A DNA stretch of 37,453 nucleotides from Tieghemiomyces parasiticus (GCA_027575765.1 JANBPT010000411.1:1-37453); one strand, 5' to 3'; shown: positions 20,966-35,038, counted from the first letter of the stretch. Notes: generated by a model from the letters alone, not told the origin. Numbers and translations are program-made.

Positions 20966-23900
20966 CTCTCCCCTTGCCATCTGGTCTCCTGCCCCTTAAA
21001 TCGCCGGCTTTCGGGTGACCGAGGGGCGACGAGCCCACACCTGCATTAATTGCAACATGTTGCAGGCCGCCTACTACATCCGTTCGTCGACCCTATTTTG
21101 CGATTATCGGCTGGCCCGTGCTGCCATCTACATCGTGCCTACACGCCGTCCCTCTTTTTCGTGCGTAGGGACTACGGACAGCCCTGCTACCTGGTCGCCG
21201 CTCCGGTCAGTGCCTGACTGTATCATGTTACGCACCCTCTGCAAAGGCCTTTTATTTCGCAGTCCGGGGCCGACCTGGAAGCCACCTTAATCCATCGTTA
21301 AATCGATCACGATTCCATCACCGATGGCTAGGGCGCCATGAGGTCGAGCCAGGTTAATGGAGTTCCTACACAACACCGGCCGGCCACAGTGAACTGCACT
21401 GGCCCATGCATATGTCGCCACAGACCCGGGCGCATACACATACACGTCCATGCGCGTACAGACACGCTCATGCCTGGGATAGCGAGTCGGTTCGGTAGGT
21501 GCGACGCCGCAATCACATCTCTCCTATAGCGCTGTAGCTCACCACTTGGGTGGTCAGAGGTTTCGTGGCGGGAATGTACGGGGCTTGTATCTAAGGCAAA
21601 AAGTTTCAAAGGTGCTCATTACCGACAGGGAGAGGGTGGTTCCGTATTAGGTAGTTGCAGGGACAGCGTCACAGATACTTTCACACACACACACACCTTT
21701 AAGCCCTCTTCCATCCCACTCACTCCCAGTGTCCTTCTACCATCCGGTGCGGCTGGAAAACTCTGATAGCCGATAGTCATCGAATCCGTCATGGGGCCGG
21801 TCAAATCGGGCGGGTGGGTGGTCCCATCGGAGATGGCGTGCATGGGACCGTGAATCGTCCCACCCTGTGCAGCTCACCAATTGTACCAGGTGGGGCTGAT
21901 TCGAATCGCCATGTATCAGATTGGGCCAGCGCACTTTTCTTCTCACCCCTCATATGTCCGCCGCCGAAGCCGTCGACCGACTTGGCACACCATTTAGCAT
22001 GGTCGACTACTCTGCCGGTGGAAAGACATCATTAGGTTGCTGGTGCACGATACTGCTACCGGCAGGCCCTGATGTGCGGGTGGACTGTCGTGATACCAAA
22101 CATATCAGCCGTTAATTACACTCAGGCCAGCCTCCCCCAATACTGCGGTCGGAGGCGGGTGCGATCGACACTTTAAGTCCGTCAAGGTGTCCACGAGCCA
22201 ACACGCCTACACGGCGTAAAACAGCAACAACTTGGACTACATTGCTTCGTCACGGATGAGAGTCAACGTGTTCCCTTGTTGGCTGCCTAACCCCGCTCAC
22301 CATGCAACCGGCACCCAAACCATATCCAGGAGGCTAACAGGGAAGTGCCAGGGTCGACTCTCATAGAGAGAGGGGGGAGGCAAGTGAGTCTGCGCCCTTC
22401 CTTCAGCGATGCAACAGGCCCAACGGGAGGCAGACCCGGCCCTGTCGCAAGCAACGCTATCTCTACCATCAGATGGATGGAAGGAAAGGCGGCCGGTCTC
22501 GTCCTGACCCTCTGTGCTCCTGCACTCTTTCTTCCCCACTAATATACCGGACTTGGCGAAGGATGGTGGCTGACTTTGTACGCAGGGTCTCCATGGAGAG
22601 CATACGACAGGATGGGCGCCGTCGATGTCTTCTGTCTGCGGGGCTGGGACACGCCAGCCGGTCGATCAACCGCCCGTACCAATGGCACTTGCGAGCCGGG
22701 CCTTAGCAAACAAGCGACATGAGATGGCCGAGTGAATCTTCGCTGAGTAGAACAGTCCACCTGTCGACCTCGGTACCCCCGTCTATTGTTGGCACCGGTG
22801 CTTAGTCCATACGTCCAGTGGGGTTAATTGCCAACGAAGGATGGGAGAGACAACCAACGTAGCGACGTCGATCTGGGAAACCCGAAGACAGTCCTGTTAA
22901 CAATTCTCTAACCGCCCCACTGTCTTATACCAATCTTTCGCCCAGGTGGATACAATAGTGGCAGCTGATTCCCAAGGGACTCAACGCTGCTCCCCGCAGG
23001 CGACTATGGGCTGGAAATCGCTGGACGGTGCGCTGTCTTCCCACGTGGCCACCACGCTCATCCCAGCCTGCCCGCCAGGCCATAAAAAACAAAAATCTGG
23101 CGCTCCGGGCGTAACCCAGGGGGGCCGATATAGCTGCGGCAGCCAGCCACCATTTTTTAATAGTATGTATTGCAAAAATACAAGGGCGGAGTGCTCGACA
23201 TTCAGTTTTGTTCATGCATGGCGCTGATATGAGAGGCCGTGGGTAATACCGTAGGTGACAGGAGCTAGATAAGCAGCACCTTACCACGACGTTTCGCAAT
23301 TGAGTCTCGATGTTTTCAAGACGCCTGGGCGCCATGATATCGATACGACTACGGCCCAAGCGAATATTCTGCTCTCCTTTCTATAGCGTTGGCTAAAGAT
23401 CTTAATAGGGTCCGAAGTCTACACCTCTCTTCCTTCTCACTACTGTTGAGTTCATAGGCAGGTCCATGAAAGCCAGGGCTGAATCGAGGGGGGAGGGTAG
23501 AGACATGGCATGCAATTGTGACTCGAGTCTATTCATGTCATCAGTACACCACTATTCACATCGCGATTGCCCCACAGTCGGACCGGGCGTATTCTACCCA
23601 TCATGGGTATCGATGTGTACCACTTGCATCCCTAGTGCGTATACCTAACTCCCCCCTCCTTTGAGTACAAGGAACTGTCCAAAATGTCCGGCCAGTGAGC
23701 ACCAGCGGAGTGGCCTTTCAGGACGGTCACTGGCGCGGGATTAATGGGGAACAGACGAGAAGGAAGAAACGCCGTCACCAGAAATGTCCATCCAATGGTA
23801 CGAGCAAGCTTTGGCCATGACCACTAATCACTTTCCTCGTTTCGCTAATCTCAGCGGCCGGTAAAAAGCCAAGATACACGATAAGGGCCCGTGAATCCCA

Positions 23901-24245
23901 GCCACCAGATGCATGCGAGGAGGGGACGGGCGGTGTGCATTTTGTTGTGGACCGTAGTCAGATAGTGCCATGGACTGATTGTCTGTTGGATGTCCTCTTC
24001 TCTGTGTTCCACGAATCTCCATTAGCCTTGCAATGTGAATTTAGATGGTATTTCCCGAAGGTTAAACGGACTCTCAGCTACCATTGGCGTGGCCGTGTAT
24101 AAAGTCAATGCTTCTCATTCGTGAGTTGTAAACTACTACTTTTTCCTTGCCCTCTTGTTATCCACTCCCCCTCTCTCTCTCGCTCGTTCATCACTTGCTT
24201 GTCAAGCAACGCATACTTCGTCAGGGGAAAATGGGATTGCCATTT

Positions 24246-24287
24246 CTCTCACTCTCTCTCTCTCTCTCTGTCTCCCCCCCCCTTACT
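24246..24287. repeat. CT microsatellite with C run
   Basis: CTCTCT repeats followed by a run of C. The tract is followed by TTTCTTAG, so it could act as the polypyrimidine tract of an intron starting at GTGAGT (24121). I could not find coding sequence on both sides to support that. Confidence 0.8.
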
Positions 24288-27200
24288 GTCCCTCACCTGG
24301 TTTCTTAGTCGCCCACGAAGCAAAATTGAAGGCTGCAATTGCCACATTCCGTTGCACAAAAGAACTGAGCGAGTGGCATGGCTGCCATATTAGCCGTGCC
24401 GATTGGCTCGGGCTATCCGGTCGGCACCGGATCGGTGTGAAAGTTAAGAAAACCTGGGGAGGGAGCCTACTATCTTCTGCGCTTGGTATGGCTGTAGGGG
24501 GGTTGGCCAATGACAGTGGGTATATCGAGGCGATGGACTCGTCAGCATCAGCTCCTTCTCCTCTGTCTGGTTGACCAGTACCTTTATGGGTATCGTCTAC
24601 AGGTATGTAAGTGTATATATATACGGGGAGTTACAGTAAGGACACACGGGTGAAGGGTGAGGGCTCCGTCAGTAAGCTTACCTCCGCGCTCCTCACATTG
24701 ATTTGACATATGGTTGGCGTCGTGACCTTCTAGGGGTTCTGTCAAACCAGTTAGTGCAGGGTAGGACCAATCTCCCTATTCACAAGCCCACGGTTCGCCA
24801 ACTATCCTTGTCCAATAAGCGAAGCGAAGGGCTCGAGTTGGGCGGCTCGGCGGATACCAAATTTGGTATTGAAAAAAAATAATTATAATCCCAGCAATAT
24901 GCTGTCCGATCCTGGTCGCCCTCGTCAGCCGACTTCCTGATGAAGGCCAAAGAAAGTCTCTGCTTCCATTCTTTACGGTTAAGGGATGGGGCGGCGAATA
25001 GGCGCTAGGGAATCTGCAGGGCGATGTCACACCACCAGATCACTGACAATTACCTAGCGTGGAAATAGGGACAGTTTAACGGAAGCCAAAGTAAAAAAAT
25101 GGCTTTACCAAGCTAGGTCGTAATTAGAGGGCTTGGCATTATTTACACTTCCCCTCCACGTTTTCGACAGTCCAGATATGCCACCCTCTTTTAGTGGCAA
25201 TTTCGGCTATCCCATGACTTTACGGATTAAGTATGTCCACCCCTGTCCGTAGCTATAAACCCAGTAAGACTTTGTAAAAAAAAAGCCATTGATATAGGCT
25301 GGGCGACGAGGCCTGCACAGACTGCGGGTAATATATGGCGAACAAAGAGGGTCGTCAGCCCTTCTTTCACCACTTCGTTCACCTGGTAATTACATTACCG
25401 ACTTGCCTAGACACCCTGCTCCCCCTTTTCCAACCTCATATCCACATGGCTGTGAATGACGAGACCCCTATCTGCAATTGCCCCGATAGTTCGCCCAGGC
25501 AGTTGAAATCGGGATGCTATCGTCTGCTTCCGAGTGCCTCCTGGGAAATCACCTATGCATCAGCGGAATCGCCAAGTTGATACGCAACCCGTAATACCAC
25601 ACAACACCGGAGGAGGAGGGGAGGGATTAGGCCTAGCTTCCCTATTGCTGAAAGGCGACATAAATTAAACCCGGGGGATATACATCTTGGCCAAATTGTA
25701 TGGGGTTGGGTGTCTAACCCTTCCTCCTCCCTTGCCAGGGATTCTTTATATTTTTATAGTTCATCACCCCCCCCTCTTTCCCCTTCCCATCTGCAAAGGC
25801 TCTTCTTTAAGGGGGAGGGACAGGCAGAACTTCAGAATGGTCCAAAAGATGTGATCTTGCCTTGTAGATTCAGCTGTGCCATGGGATGCATGGCTCAGCT
25901 CAATGACGCGTCGCTTGTCGCCGAACACCCATCGTATCGAATGCTGAAGGATGAGAGAGGGGGGACTCTTTGTGTGTGTGTGTCAGTGTGAGCAATGCCC
26001 CGCTGCTGAAACGTTAATGTCCGAGTTGAAATAGGAGAGGGAGACAACAGCATCGTCACATACCGATTCGGCACTGTACATTTTTTTTGCCGTTCCCGAT
26101 GACACCGGATACTCCAGACTGGCGAACTTCCCCCCCCCATTGTACGTATTCAGTAGTCTATTGACGAGCGGTTATGAAATTAGGCAAACACATGGGTACC
26201 ACGGTGTGGAAATAAGGACCTGCGGAGGAAGTAGGCGAGGGAAGGGTGGCGTTCATGGCGCAAGGAGGTGGATGGGTAAGGGGAAGAGGAGGCCGGAATG
26301 GTCAAGGGTGGCTTCATCTGGCCGATGGAACTTCTCGGGGGGTTGGTCACGTATGTAAGGAAAGGGCCTCAGGTGAAGTGTGTGTCTATCTAGTGTGAGT
26401 CTGAGGCGGACAACCTGTTGGTAGAGGCCGTAAGGTCTGGTCCGGCTGCGCAACTAACGGGTCTGCATAGATTGGCACTTTCGGATGCCAGTGAAGAAGT
26501 GAATACGGAAGCTGTTTGAACGCTAAAAGTCGAAAGAGCCTCTCTTCCTCCCCCCTCCTACCTGCCCCTCACCCAGCCTCCCATGAAAAAATCTACCCTC
26601 CTTCCAGCCTACCACCTTCCATTCGAACGTTAGTTCCACACAAGGTGCGGGGTTTACTACAACTAACCGGAGCCCAATAGCCGGTGATGTGCTATTGGTA
26701 CCGTCTCGTCCATCACCATCAATTAAGTGGACGGCATGTACCCATTTGACAAGTTGACTATGATGAAAAATGCCGAGGGGTACGGGGACAGGTCATGCAC
26801 TGGGTGACGATGACGACGTTTAGGAGTGCCTTATTATTGCTTCCATGGCTGGCTGAAGAGCATACGGGAGTCCTCTCACGTTTTCCCCTTAAGGGTGCTC
26901 CAGCTCGGTGCTGATTAAATCTGATACATCGACTCTAGTGCTAGGGCCTAGGAGGCCGGCTAGACTTGGGGAGACAAAGGGGGGGGGCAACGAGAACTTG
27001 CGCCCAGAGATGGCCGCGTGGTACACGGCAACGGGCAATCACTCGATGGTGAGTATAGTGGTTACGATGGTTGTTTACTGGGACGGTACGCGCGCCCGCG
27101 TGGTGCTAACGAAAATAGTATGGGATACGGCGACGCGTATCGCAGCAACAAGAATAAAAAATAACAAGACTAAACATAATATAGGAAAAATGGAAAACAG

Positions 27201-28739
27201 AAAAATCAGCTACGGAACCCTCGATTACTAATACTACGGGCTCGGCATATAAAGGTTTCGGGGTAAAAATGATCTACATCCCTGCATAAAATTGGGCCCT
27301 TCCCCTCCCCTCCCTAACTGAACGCTTTCCCCCGAAGGTCTTTTACGCGTTATTGCCCCTTCAGGCTATTGAGGAGTCCGCTAGATACCTTCAAGAGTCA
27401 GAGCCGGTGTCCGCACCACACGACAACATTGGCCGTTATCAATTGGGAGATATAACGGGGGTGTTGTAATGGACCTTCGTTCTATACCATGGCGCCATGT
27501 GGTTTAGTATTGCCACCTTGAACTGTTGCGGATTGCCCCTCTCCCTCTTGACGAGGACGTTCGCCAAGAATGAATTATAAATATATGTACAGGAATCTAG
27601 TATCACTCTGTGAATCGTACAGAGTCCCGATTTCCTTACTCTCCCCTCCTTTCCTCTGATTGGAATCGTCGAGGTAGGGGCAGATATGGCGGCCAGTTAT
27701 ATGAATTGATACGGTCGCTCTCCCTCGCCTCATTCGCCAGAGTCTCACTACTCGGGGTACCTAGTACGAAATACCTAAGTGGGTTATTTTGTTGGTGTGT
27801 ACCAAGGGTCGTTATCTATTTCACCGCACGCGCGGGTACGGGTGAGCAGAAGTGGGTGAGAGGGGAGGGGGGAGGCGTCCACTATTTCACCCACCATGAC
27901 CCTCGCGCTCCCTTATACCCCCATCTTCATCATAAATCTTGTGCGAAACGCCAGTTGGCCCGTACTGTCGCCAGTAAACTATCCGTCCTCCTACTGTGAG
28001 GGGGCCTTTTAACGGGGCCGCTCGGTTAAACCCACCGGACGGGAGAGGTGTGGTAAGTGCTAAACGGTGAGGTTGGGCTCTTAATTATTCAAATCTACAG
28101 CAGACGCGTAATGGGGTGAGTTGGGCCGTTAGGGCTGATTTAAAGTACTCGTTTTGTTATCTATTTACTATATAACTTTTCCCCCTTTTACCTTATCATC
28201 CCCTCCCCTCCCCATTGAACCCTCTCTTAAGTGAGATTATGGCAACAGGGTATTTCCACTTCCTGGCCTCAATCATATTTAAGGCCAGTAGGCCAAACCC
28301 AGGGTTAACTTTGGAATCCTTGGATCATCGCGTGTCTAACAATCAATCTACGGTAGGCTCGCTGGGCGAAATGGGCCAGTGAAGCTGGCTTTGAACGTAG
28401 GCGGGCTTGAGATGCAAGATGCGGAAGCTACATCTCACTGTTATTGATTTCCGATGCGTAAGGAGTGACGCCATCGACATTGGCACCCTTAATCATCATC
28501 CAGATTATTAAAATGCGCTTCATTGGATGGATACGTAACTGTCACACCATGTAGTAACCTCGGTCGGGCCTCCAGCCGGTGCATCCACATACGCATCAAC
28601 CCTCCCACCCGCAGCACGGCTGTCGGATATGGCAGTGGGCGACACAAGTGACTCATTCCTAATGGCCCACCTCTTCAAACCCACAAAGAACAATCTCATA
28701 TGCGCCGCAGCCCCCCTCGCCGCCCTTCTTGAGGGAAAA

Positions 28740-28800
28740 AGAGGGGAATTCGATAAGGTGACGGTAATTATATTACCTCTCGCCTACAGAGAGGGGAATT
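28740..28800. repeat. 11-bp direct repeat flanking a small inverted repeat
   Basis: AGAGGGGAATT occurs at 28740-28750 and again at 28790-28800. Between the copies lies the inverted repeat GGTAAT-TAT-ATTACC. There is no coding capacity. Significance is uncertain. Confidence 0.5.
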
Positions 28801-30780
28801 GAATGGCTAATATTAAGTTATTTCGGCGCCATGTAGCCTTAAGCAACCTCGGATCTATCGTATGTTTCTGCCTAGGCTGGCGTATCTCGCTTCGCTAAGT
28901 CCGTCACTGTTGCAGTCGCAGCCCAGCCGCCCGGCTACGGCTCGTTTTCTTTTCTTCCGCCTAGTTATTTCACAAGTAATGGTTCCGGAGTAATACCATC
29001 ACAGTCGCCATTTCATAATCTTCTTGAAAGGCGCCAACTGCCTCGGCATGTATTCAGGTCCCCCTTTGCCCTATTATCTGACTGATCCAAGCCCCCGCCA
29101 AGCCCGATAGATGAGGCCTTACACATAGGTGCAGCATGAGCATGTTTCAGGGTACTTGATTACCTTGGTTTTATCTCTGCTCCCAGCTGCCAGTTTGCAC
29201 CTTGAACCCCTAAACCACCATCTCTCCGCGCTTCTCCCCTCCCCCCTCCCCTAGTATTTCGGAGGTTATGGCTTGGACTGTCACATGCATGAGAGTTGAG
29301 TCAGCGATAACGACTAGAATCACCGCCTTCTCTGTTTGATTTCGATACAATGGTCCATCTCAAGCCACGGTTACGAGGGAACATGAGGTGCAACCTTGAT
29401 GAAGGAGACAATGAGAGGCAACAGGAAAAGAAATGGGGTAGGGGTTGAGTGTTTCAGCCGTATGTCGATGTCAGGGGCTGAGGGGCGATCGTTCCTAATC
29501 TCGGTCAATGTTGAGATACAACCGATGGGAGAATGCGGTCGGTAAAAGATAATTATGCAATCAAGGCCGGGTCGGGCCACGCCTCCCCTGTCGAGCACAC
29601 GCCATCGGGCCTGGTCCCCACATCGCCGATCCGAAATTCAGCCAATGCAGCGATTAGGACAACGGCAAACGGTGCCGTGTTGCAAGATTGACGATAGCAC
29701 GCTAGATGTTATATTTTTTTAAAAAAAACTTCTCATTGCGTCTTGTACCGACTCGGGACATAGTCCCCCCTGCCCGCCCCTCCCGTAGCATAAATATACC
29801 CCTATTCTTCCATAACCATCCCCTGAACCACCGCTAGGATCATACGAGTGATAAGATCTTTCCTGTTCCCACTGGGGTCCGGATGCTTGCACAGGCGGGG
29901 TGCTATGTCATCAGCGGCTTCATCTCTCATTACACCTTTCAAAAAGTCCCGGTTGTGGAAACGATGGTGAGCCACCCGCATCAGATGCGCGCCGATACAG
30001 TTTAGGTCGAATGTTTTTTATAGGATGTGATGAGTAAAGTAAGGAAATCCTAACGAGAACCAAGGGTCACATTTGGACGAGTTACAGTGATGGATAACTA
30101 AGGGACGACGGTACACTGATGTCCAAGGGTTTCCAACCGGCTCGGACAGGTGCAACTCTTTCCCCCAAACAGAGTCGAGCTAGCCACGGCTAAACTGCCG
30201 CATCATCGTCTCGCCGCTGAAACCAGGCCCCCATGGCGGGGTGCTAGATCGGCTGGAAGTAAAGGGGGGGGGTATGGTGAGATGGCGACAGTCACACTAC
30301 GGGGATAGTCCGTAATCCTGGATGTACTAGGCGGAATGGTATAGCGTTAGTGTTGTAGAATATAGTTAACTGCCGTCGTTTAGATGCTCACAAGGAGTGT
30401 GGTTCACAATTCAGGGTTGTAAATAAATAAATAAAATATAAACCCCGGGGGGAGTAGATCACGTCGAGCCTGTGCCATGCACTGCGGCCGCCTGGTCTTA
30501 GTTTAAGCCGCTGCCTAGTTCGGTATCTTCTATATAACACTATAACGACGTTGGCGGTTCAGAGAAGGGCACGGCCACACAGATTTAGGGCGAAGTGAGC
30601 GGTGCAGGCCCGTCGTCGACATAACTTCTCACCCTTTTTTCGTACCTTCATGCCTAACGCTGGGCCTCATGCCTTAAATCGCTTCACCAGTTGTTCTTTT
30701 TTTGGGGGGGGAAGTATCTATCCTGGACCACAATGACAGACAAACGTCCCGTTTCGATAGTCCCCATGGTGCACTACCCT

Positions 30781-30790
30781 CCCCCCCCCC
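30781..30790. repeat. C10 homopolymer
   Basis: Ten consecutive cytosines in non-coding DNA. A similar run of ten lies at 32426-32435. Confidence 0.85.
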
Positions 30791-32080
30791 ACTTCTAAAA
30801 TAAACGGCTTTCGATCTGCTGTGCCAATAAAACGGTCAACGATCAATGATCAAGATAACCGGCCGCCGATCCACCTTCGGGTTAAACCGCTATCAGGCAG
30901 CCCGATAGGAAGGAGAGGGGGTCGAAGAGTGTGGACCAGTTTAGGGAAGCGTTCATTAAAAACTGGTGACGGATTGAACACGGCAAGGAATGGGATGTAG
31001 TTAGCGTACAGTGAAAGAAAGCCCGGGCCGCAGTGTGATTGAAGCAGTCCGCCGTCTGCACACGGGTATCTGCTGATGTCAATCCATATATTATAAAAAT
31101 TCTTTAATGATTATCCAGATCTGCCCCAGGGGGACGAATCAAAGTACAAATTACGAACGCCAGGATAATAGCAATACAGATCAACTGACCACGCCGCACC
31201 TGTCCTACCCGGTTCCTTGTAATAATGGCATAGCTAGTTGATCTCTAGGCGTCCACGCGAACGAAAGGAGGGAAAATCCCATTTCAATTGGGAAATATGC
31301 CAGAGTGCAATCAGTGCAAGCAACTAAGTGGATTATGGTTATTACGACCAGTACCACCTACGAGTCGCATCTACAAATATATTTTCTTTAGATTTAAGTT
31401 ACCGCATAGTTATCTGATGCTACCAGCCGGTGGAGGATCGACTGTTGGTAATAATGAATGAAGTCGGATCGTAGTTCGGATGGGGCACACAAAAGTCACC
31501 CTTAAGCAAAGATTCTTAAGGACTGTACAACCAACCGCTTACGGCCAGCCAAGGCTGTTGTTTACTAGTGGGTAGTATACTTCCTTTTTCGAACGTTCGC
31601 TGTTCCCCTGGCTCATTACGGGCCCACGCACATTTTCGCGGAGCATGACAACATTGTCTCCGAAGTATTGTCAGCCGCTTGCACAGGGTATAGTCCTTTG
31701 AATTCAAGCCACCTAATTGACAGCACAGTCCTTCCTAGACCCTAGTGAGAAGGGGAGGGGGAGCTACTGCAGCGAGGCAAAGAGGAGAAAGTGGGCGTAA
31801 CTTTACCCAAGTCGCCACTTACTTCTACCCCACGCGTCGCCGGTTGAGGTGCATAATTCCTATGCCGAGGAGGGGGGGTCATGTATGGGCACGTCGTGGC
31901 GTGGCTACAGATATGGTCTGTGTCGTGGTTTATCGAGGTCACCAGTGAACTTCACGGATCTCGTCTCCACTGAACTGAAAATCCAACTCGGACCCCATCA
32001 TCACCTGTGGAGCATACCAGAAAGCCAACAACCCACTCCTCCGCTCCTCTTTACCAGCCCCTGGTATAAAGTGGGGTTTA

Positions 32081-32094
32081 AGAGTATATACTCT
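32081..32094. promoter_or_regulatory. 14-bp perfect palindrome
   Basis: AGAGTATATACTCT is fully self-complementary and lies 16 bases after a TATAAAG sequence (from 32065). It could be a dimeric factor site or chance. No gene is assigned next to it. Confidence 0.25.
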
Positions 32095-35015
32095 CCACCT
32101 ACTCTCTTTGTAGTGCCATTACTATTTTGATGTGGGTCCGTCCTAGTACGAATATGCCCCGTACTTTAGCAGTAATATTTCGAGGGTCGCTACCACCCCT
32201 CCCCCCTTGGAGACTCGTCTAAAGGAGGGAGGAGAGGTACAGTAACATCGAGGGTAGCACCCTAATCTATACGGGTCTATCTCCACCCTTCATTTCCATT
32301 TTCGCCGCGCACCCCCTTTTCACCCCGAAAATCCGTGCGCATTAAACCTTAGGGTTCTTTCCTTGCACGATTCTCCCTATGGTATTAGCACGACCGAAGC
32401 TGGCTCATTTCTACTGAATCCATCACCCCCCCCCCTTTGCGCCCATGCTATGCCGATCGTCAGTTTTGCTTGCCCGGGCCTGAGTGTTCGAGTTGAAAGT
32501 AGTAAGAACGGCTCAGACTGTCGATGCGCCGTACCAGAATGACCGTTATGTTTCATACCAGGACATTGTCTCTTACAGTCTGTAAATAGTATGCTAGTAT
32601 TTGTATTGATTAATCTCACCGGCTCATCAGTGGTTCTGATGATTCCAGCATGTCCCTAGGTCGACTACCAGTCGAGTGTACCGGGCTAGACTCGCCCCAA
32701 CCACCCGAAAGTTCATCAGTTGGACACTATGCCGCCACATCGACGCATTAAAGTCCAGTTGTTACCCATCTACGATCGCCGATTTTTCGCCCATCGCTCG
32801 ATAGGATTCTCGATCCATCACCCGCACGGCAATTCCGCCATTGAGAAAGGTAGCTGACCTCATCTGAGAAGCAGGGATAGAGAAAGAGAGGAGGGGGGGT
32901 GTAGGAACGCACCAATCCGGTTCATAATGGCAACCCGATCTGGGCGCTCCTCACTGGTCATTAAACCTACTCGCTTAATAGTATCTGGCAGGACGGCCAC
33001 TGACCCGGTGGGTAAAATGGCGACATCTGCTGAATCTGTAACAGTCTCTTCACTTATGAAAATGAGATGAATAGCCAGGGGTGTGCACCGGCTACTTGGA
33101 AGCGGGAATACTTCCCTGGAACAGTATGCCAAACAACGAGCCCTCCCACCTTTGCTCCTTGAGGCCTGGGTAATTTATGGCTTGGTTGGCAGTATTACGC
33201 CGGCCGGTGTATCACCACCACACGGCTAGTGGGGACCGGCTTCCCAACTTGAACAATGTGATTGTACCTGTCGTTCGCATCAACCAGGGCCCACACTAGC
33301 TACCTTACGCAGTGCAGGACGGCTGCTTCAAATCGATACCCGAGCTCAACGGCGTTTAGAGGCCGAGGTATGGTGCACGCCTTCATTGCCTTATTCAGGC
33401 CTGATGCTGTAGCTCCCCTCCCTTCGCTTAAATTCATACCCCGCGCGTGCACCTATCCCAGCTGCACGGCTCCTCCCTACGTCTGACTACCTTATTTGTA
33501 ATATACAACTCCCTCGGCGGCCTATTTACGGAATGTGTGATACTTCGGCCACGGTCTATATCTACCCCTGACCAGCTCGCCACCACCCAAGTGCACCATA
33601 GAAATGCACTGTCATTGCGTTGTTATTTTTGGTCGGCACGGCCTTAGCCCAACATACTCTGCATGTATTATGAAGTACGCAGTTGCAGCCTCTGCCACCA
33701 CCACTCTTTATTACGGTTCGACATAGCCAACCACAATCGTGCAGCGTGGTCTGTCTAGAGTGGTTATCATTTGGCCCAACTGGATTTCGATAAAATCCGG
33801 GTTGACAAGTACATTTCTCGTATATAATGGATCTGTGATAACGACGGCTGGCGTCTCTTATTATTTTTTAAAGACAGCCGATAAGTAAAGTGGCGATCGG
33901 ATTTCATTGCTATTGTGATCACTCCTACAGCCTACTGGCACACTCTAACCTACCCGGTTGGGAAATTGGTACCAATAATCGTCTAGAGTAGATGAAAAAA
34001 CCCGCGGACTCAGCCATGGTTTCCAATTGCTGCCCTTCCTTCCCCCTATTAGCGAAACATAACCGACTCTACGCTACAATCAATCATAGATTTTTTTTCC
34101 TTATGCTGCCAATAAGCCTTGGTGGTGGACTCTTTCCGTCAATCGCAAAAGGATCAGTGAGTTTTGTATACCAATCCTAGACGGATATGAATAAGAAAAA
34201 TATGGAGAGTGGATGGGCGGCTGTTTGGAGCGTACTGAGCGGGTACAGCGCACTTTAGTGTAGCTAATCCCCGACATACTGTAATCGACTTAATCCAATG
34301 TGAATATATTGGCTAAGAGCTGTTGTCGCCATTGTTTCATCATAATGGTTCCAATATTAAGGCATATGCATTACGATCCAAGTCCCGCCAGGGTTTTAAA
34401 TAGAAAGCAGAATGCCCCAAGTACAAGGGGGGCCGCTGTGGTCAATGGAATGCCCTTCACAATGATAATATCATTGAAGCATTGATTGATGCTGCATTCC
34501 CGCTTCCGCATCTCCCATGCTATAACTTGATCCGATCAGCGATGGCCTACCTAATTGGTAGTCTACATTATTCGGGCTTCAGGCTTTTAACCATATCTAT
34601 TATCCTCCCTTTTGGTTACCTACTATCATATATCCTTTTTGAGGGGCGTTAAACCTTCCTGACCTTTGAACGTGCCTTCCTCATTGGCGCCACCGCCTCT
34701 TATCCTTCTAGAACCCTCTCTCTTCTCTACCCTTGCTCTGGCGGCTACCTGGCCGCCCTTCTGTTCATACCAGTGTCCGGCCCCGCCATGGCCTGTCGCC
34801 CTGGATTACCCTAGTCCTGGCTGGCTAGATACTTGATTGATGCTGGCCATCATCCAAGTATAAAAGACCTTACGGTCGCCATTCAATAAACGACAACATC
34901 CAAAACAATCCCCAACTCCCGTTCGAAACTCTAAGCTTGTTTAGTACTTAGTGCGACTTACGTCTACCACAGTGCTCCTTGGTAATGATAAGATCGGGCC
35001 CTCATAGAACTGGTA

Positions 35016-35038
35016 ATGGGCCAAGACAAGTGGCCCAT
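35016..35038. promoter_or_regulatory. 8-bp inverted repeat upstream of a TATA-like site
   Basis: ATGGGCCA and TGGCCCAT flank a 7-base spacer. The element lies about 50 bases before TATATAAG and 80 bases before a short ATG frame (35116). An operator-like role is inferred only. Confidence 0.25.

Larger units (their letters stand above)
19301..24600. other. 5.3 kb without a recognisable gene
   Basis: Many short frames occur on both strands and none exceeds about 145 codons. The least random-looking are 21957-22115 (+, starting at the internal ATG) and a minus-strand frame starting at ATG 23335 that reaches a GTAAGG donor after 17 codons. Neither can be extended into a recognisable protein. A CT microsatellite occupies about 24246-24287. 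I found no terminal repeats, reverse transcriptase or transposase motifs by reading. Confidence 0.5.
24601..34800. other. 10 kb without a recognisable gene
   Basis: Open frames are almost all below 100 codons, many with non-ATG starts, on a more AT-rich background than the coding regions. Small structures listed elsewhere include a direct-repeat and hairpin unit near 28740-28800 and a 14-base palindrome at 32081. ATG-started frames include 25335-25580 (+, 81 residues) and 33992-34180 (+, 62 residues). No domain, tRNA or transposon signature was recognised. Confidence 0.5.

Noticed and set aside
21897..21911. B-box-like GATTCGAATC
   Set aside because: It is a self-complementary decamer without acceptor, D or anticodon arms nearby.
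21957..22115. Possible double-stranded-RNA-binding-like fragment
   Set aside because: The stretch with GCWCTILLP vaguely recalls the strand part of such a domain, but the frame stops where the conserved Lys/Ala helix should follow and no splice to one was found.
22925..23359. 144-codon minus-strand frame
   Set aside because: The frame as a whole has Arg/Ala/Leu-rich random composition and no domain. Only its first 17 codons from ATG 23335 look protein-like, and these are reported separately.
24155..24574. 139-codon plus-strand frame over the CT microsatellite
   Set aside because: It opens with TTG and its first half is the translated CT repeat. The second half reads more like protein but has no recognised domain or supported splice.
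32860..33132. 90-codon minus-strand frame ending at a GTGCGT donor-like site
   Set aside because: The peptide looks fairly protein-like, but it opens with TTG, has no ATG near its start, and I found no flanking exon or known domain.
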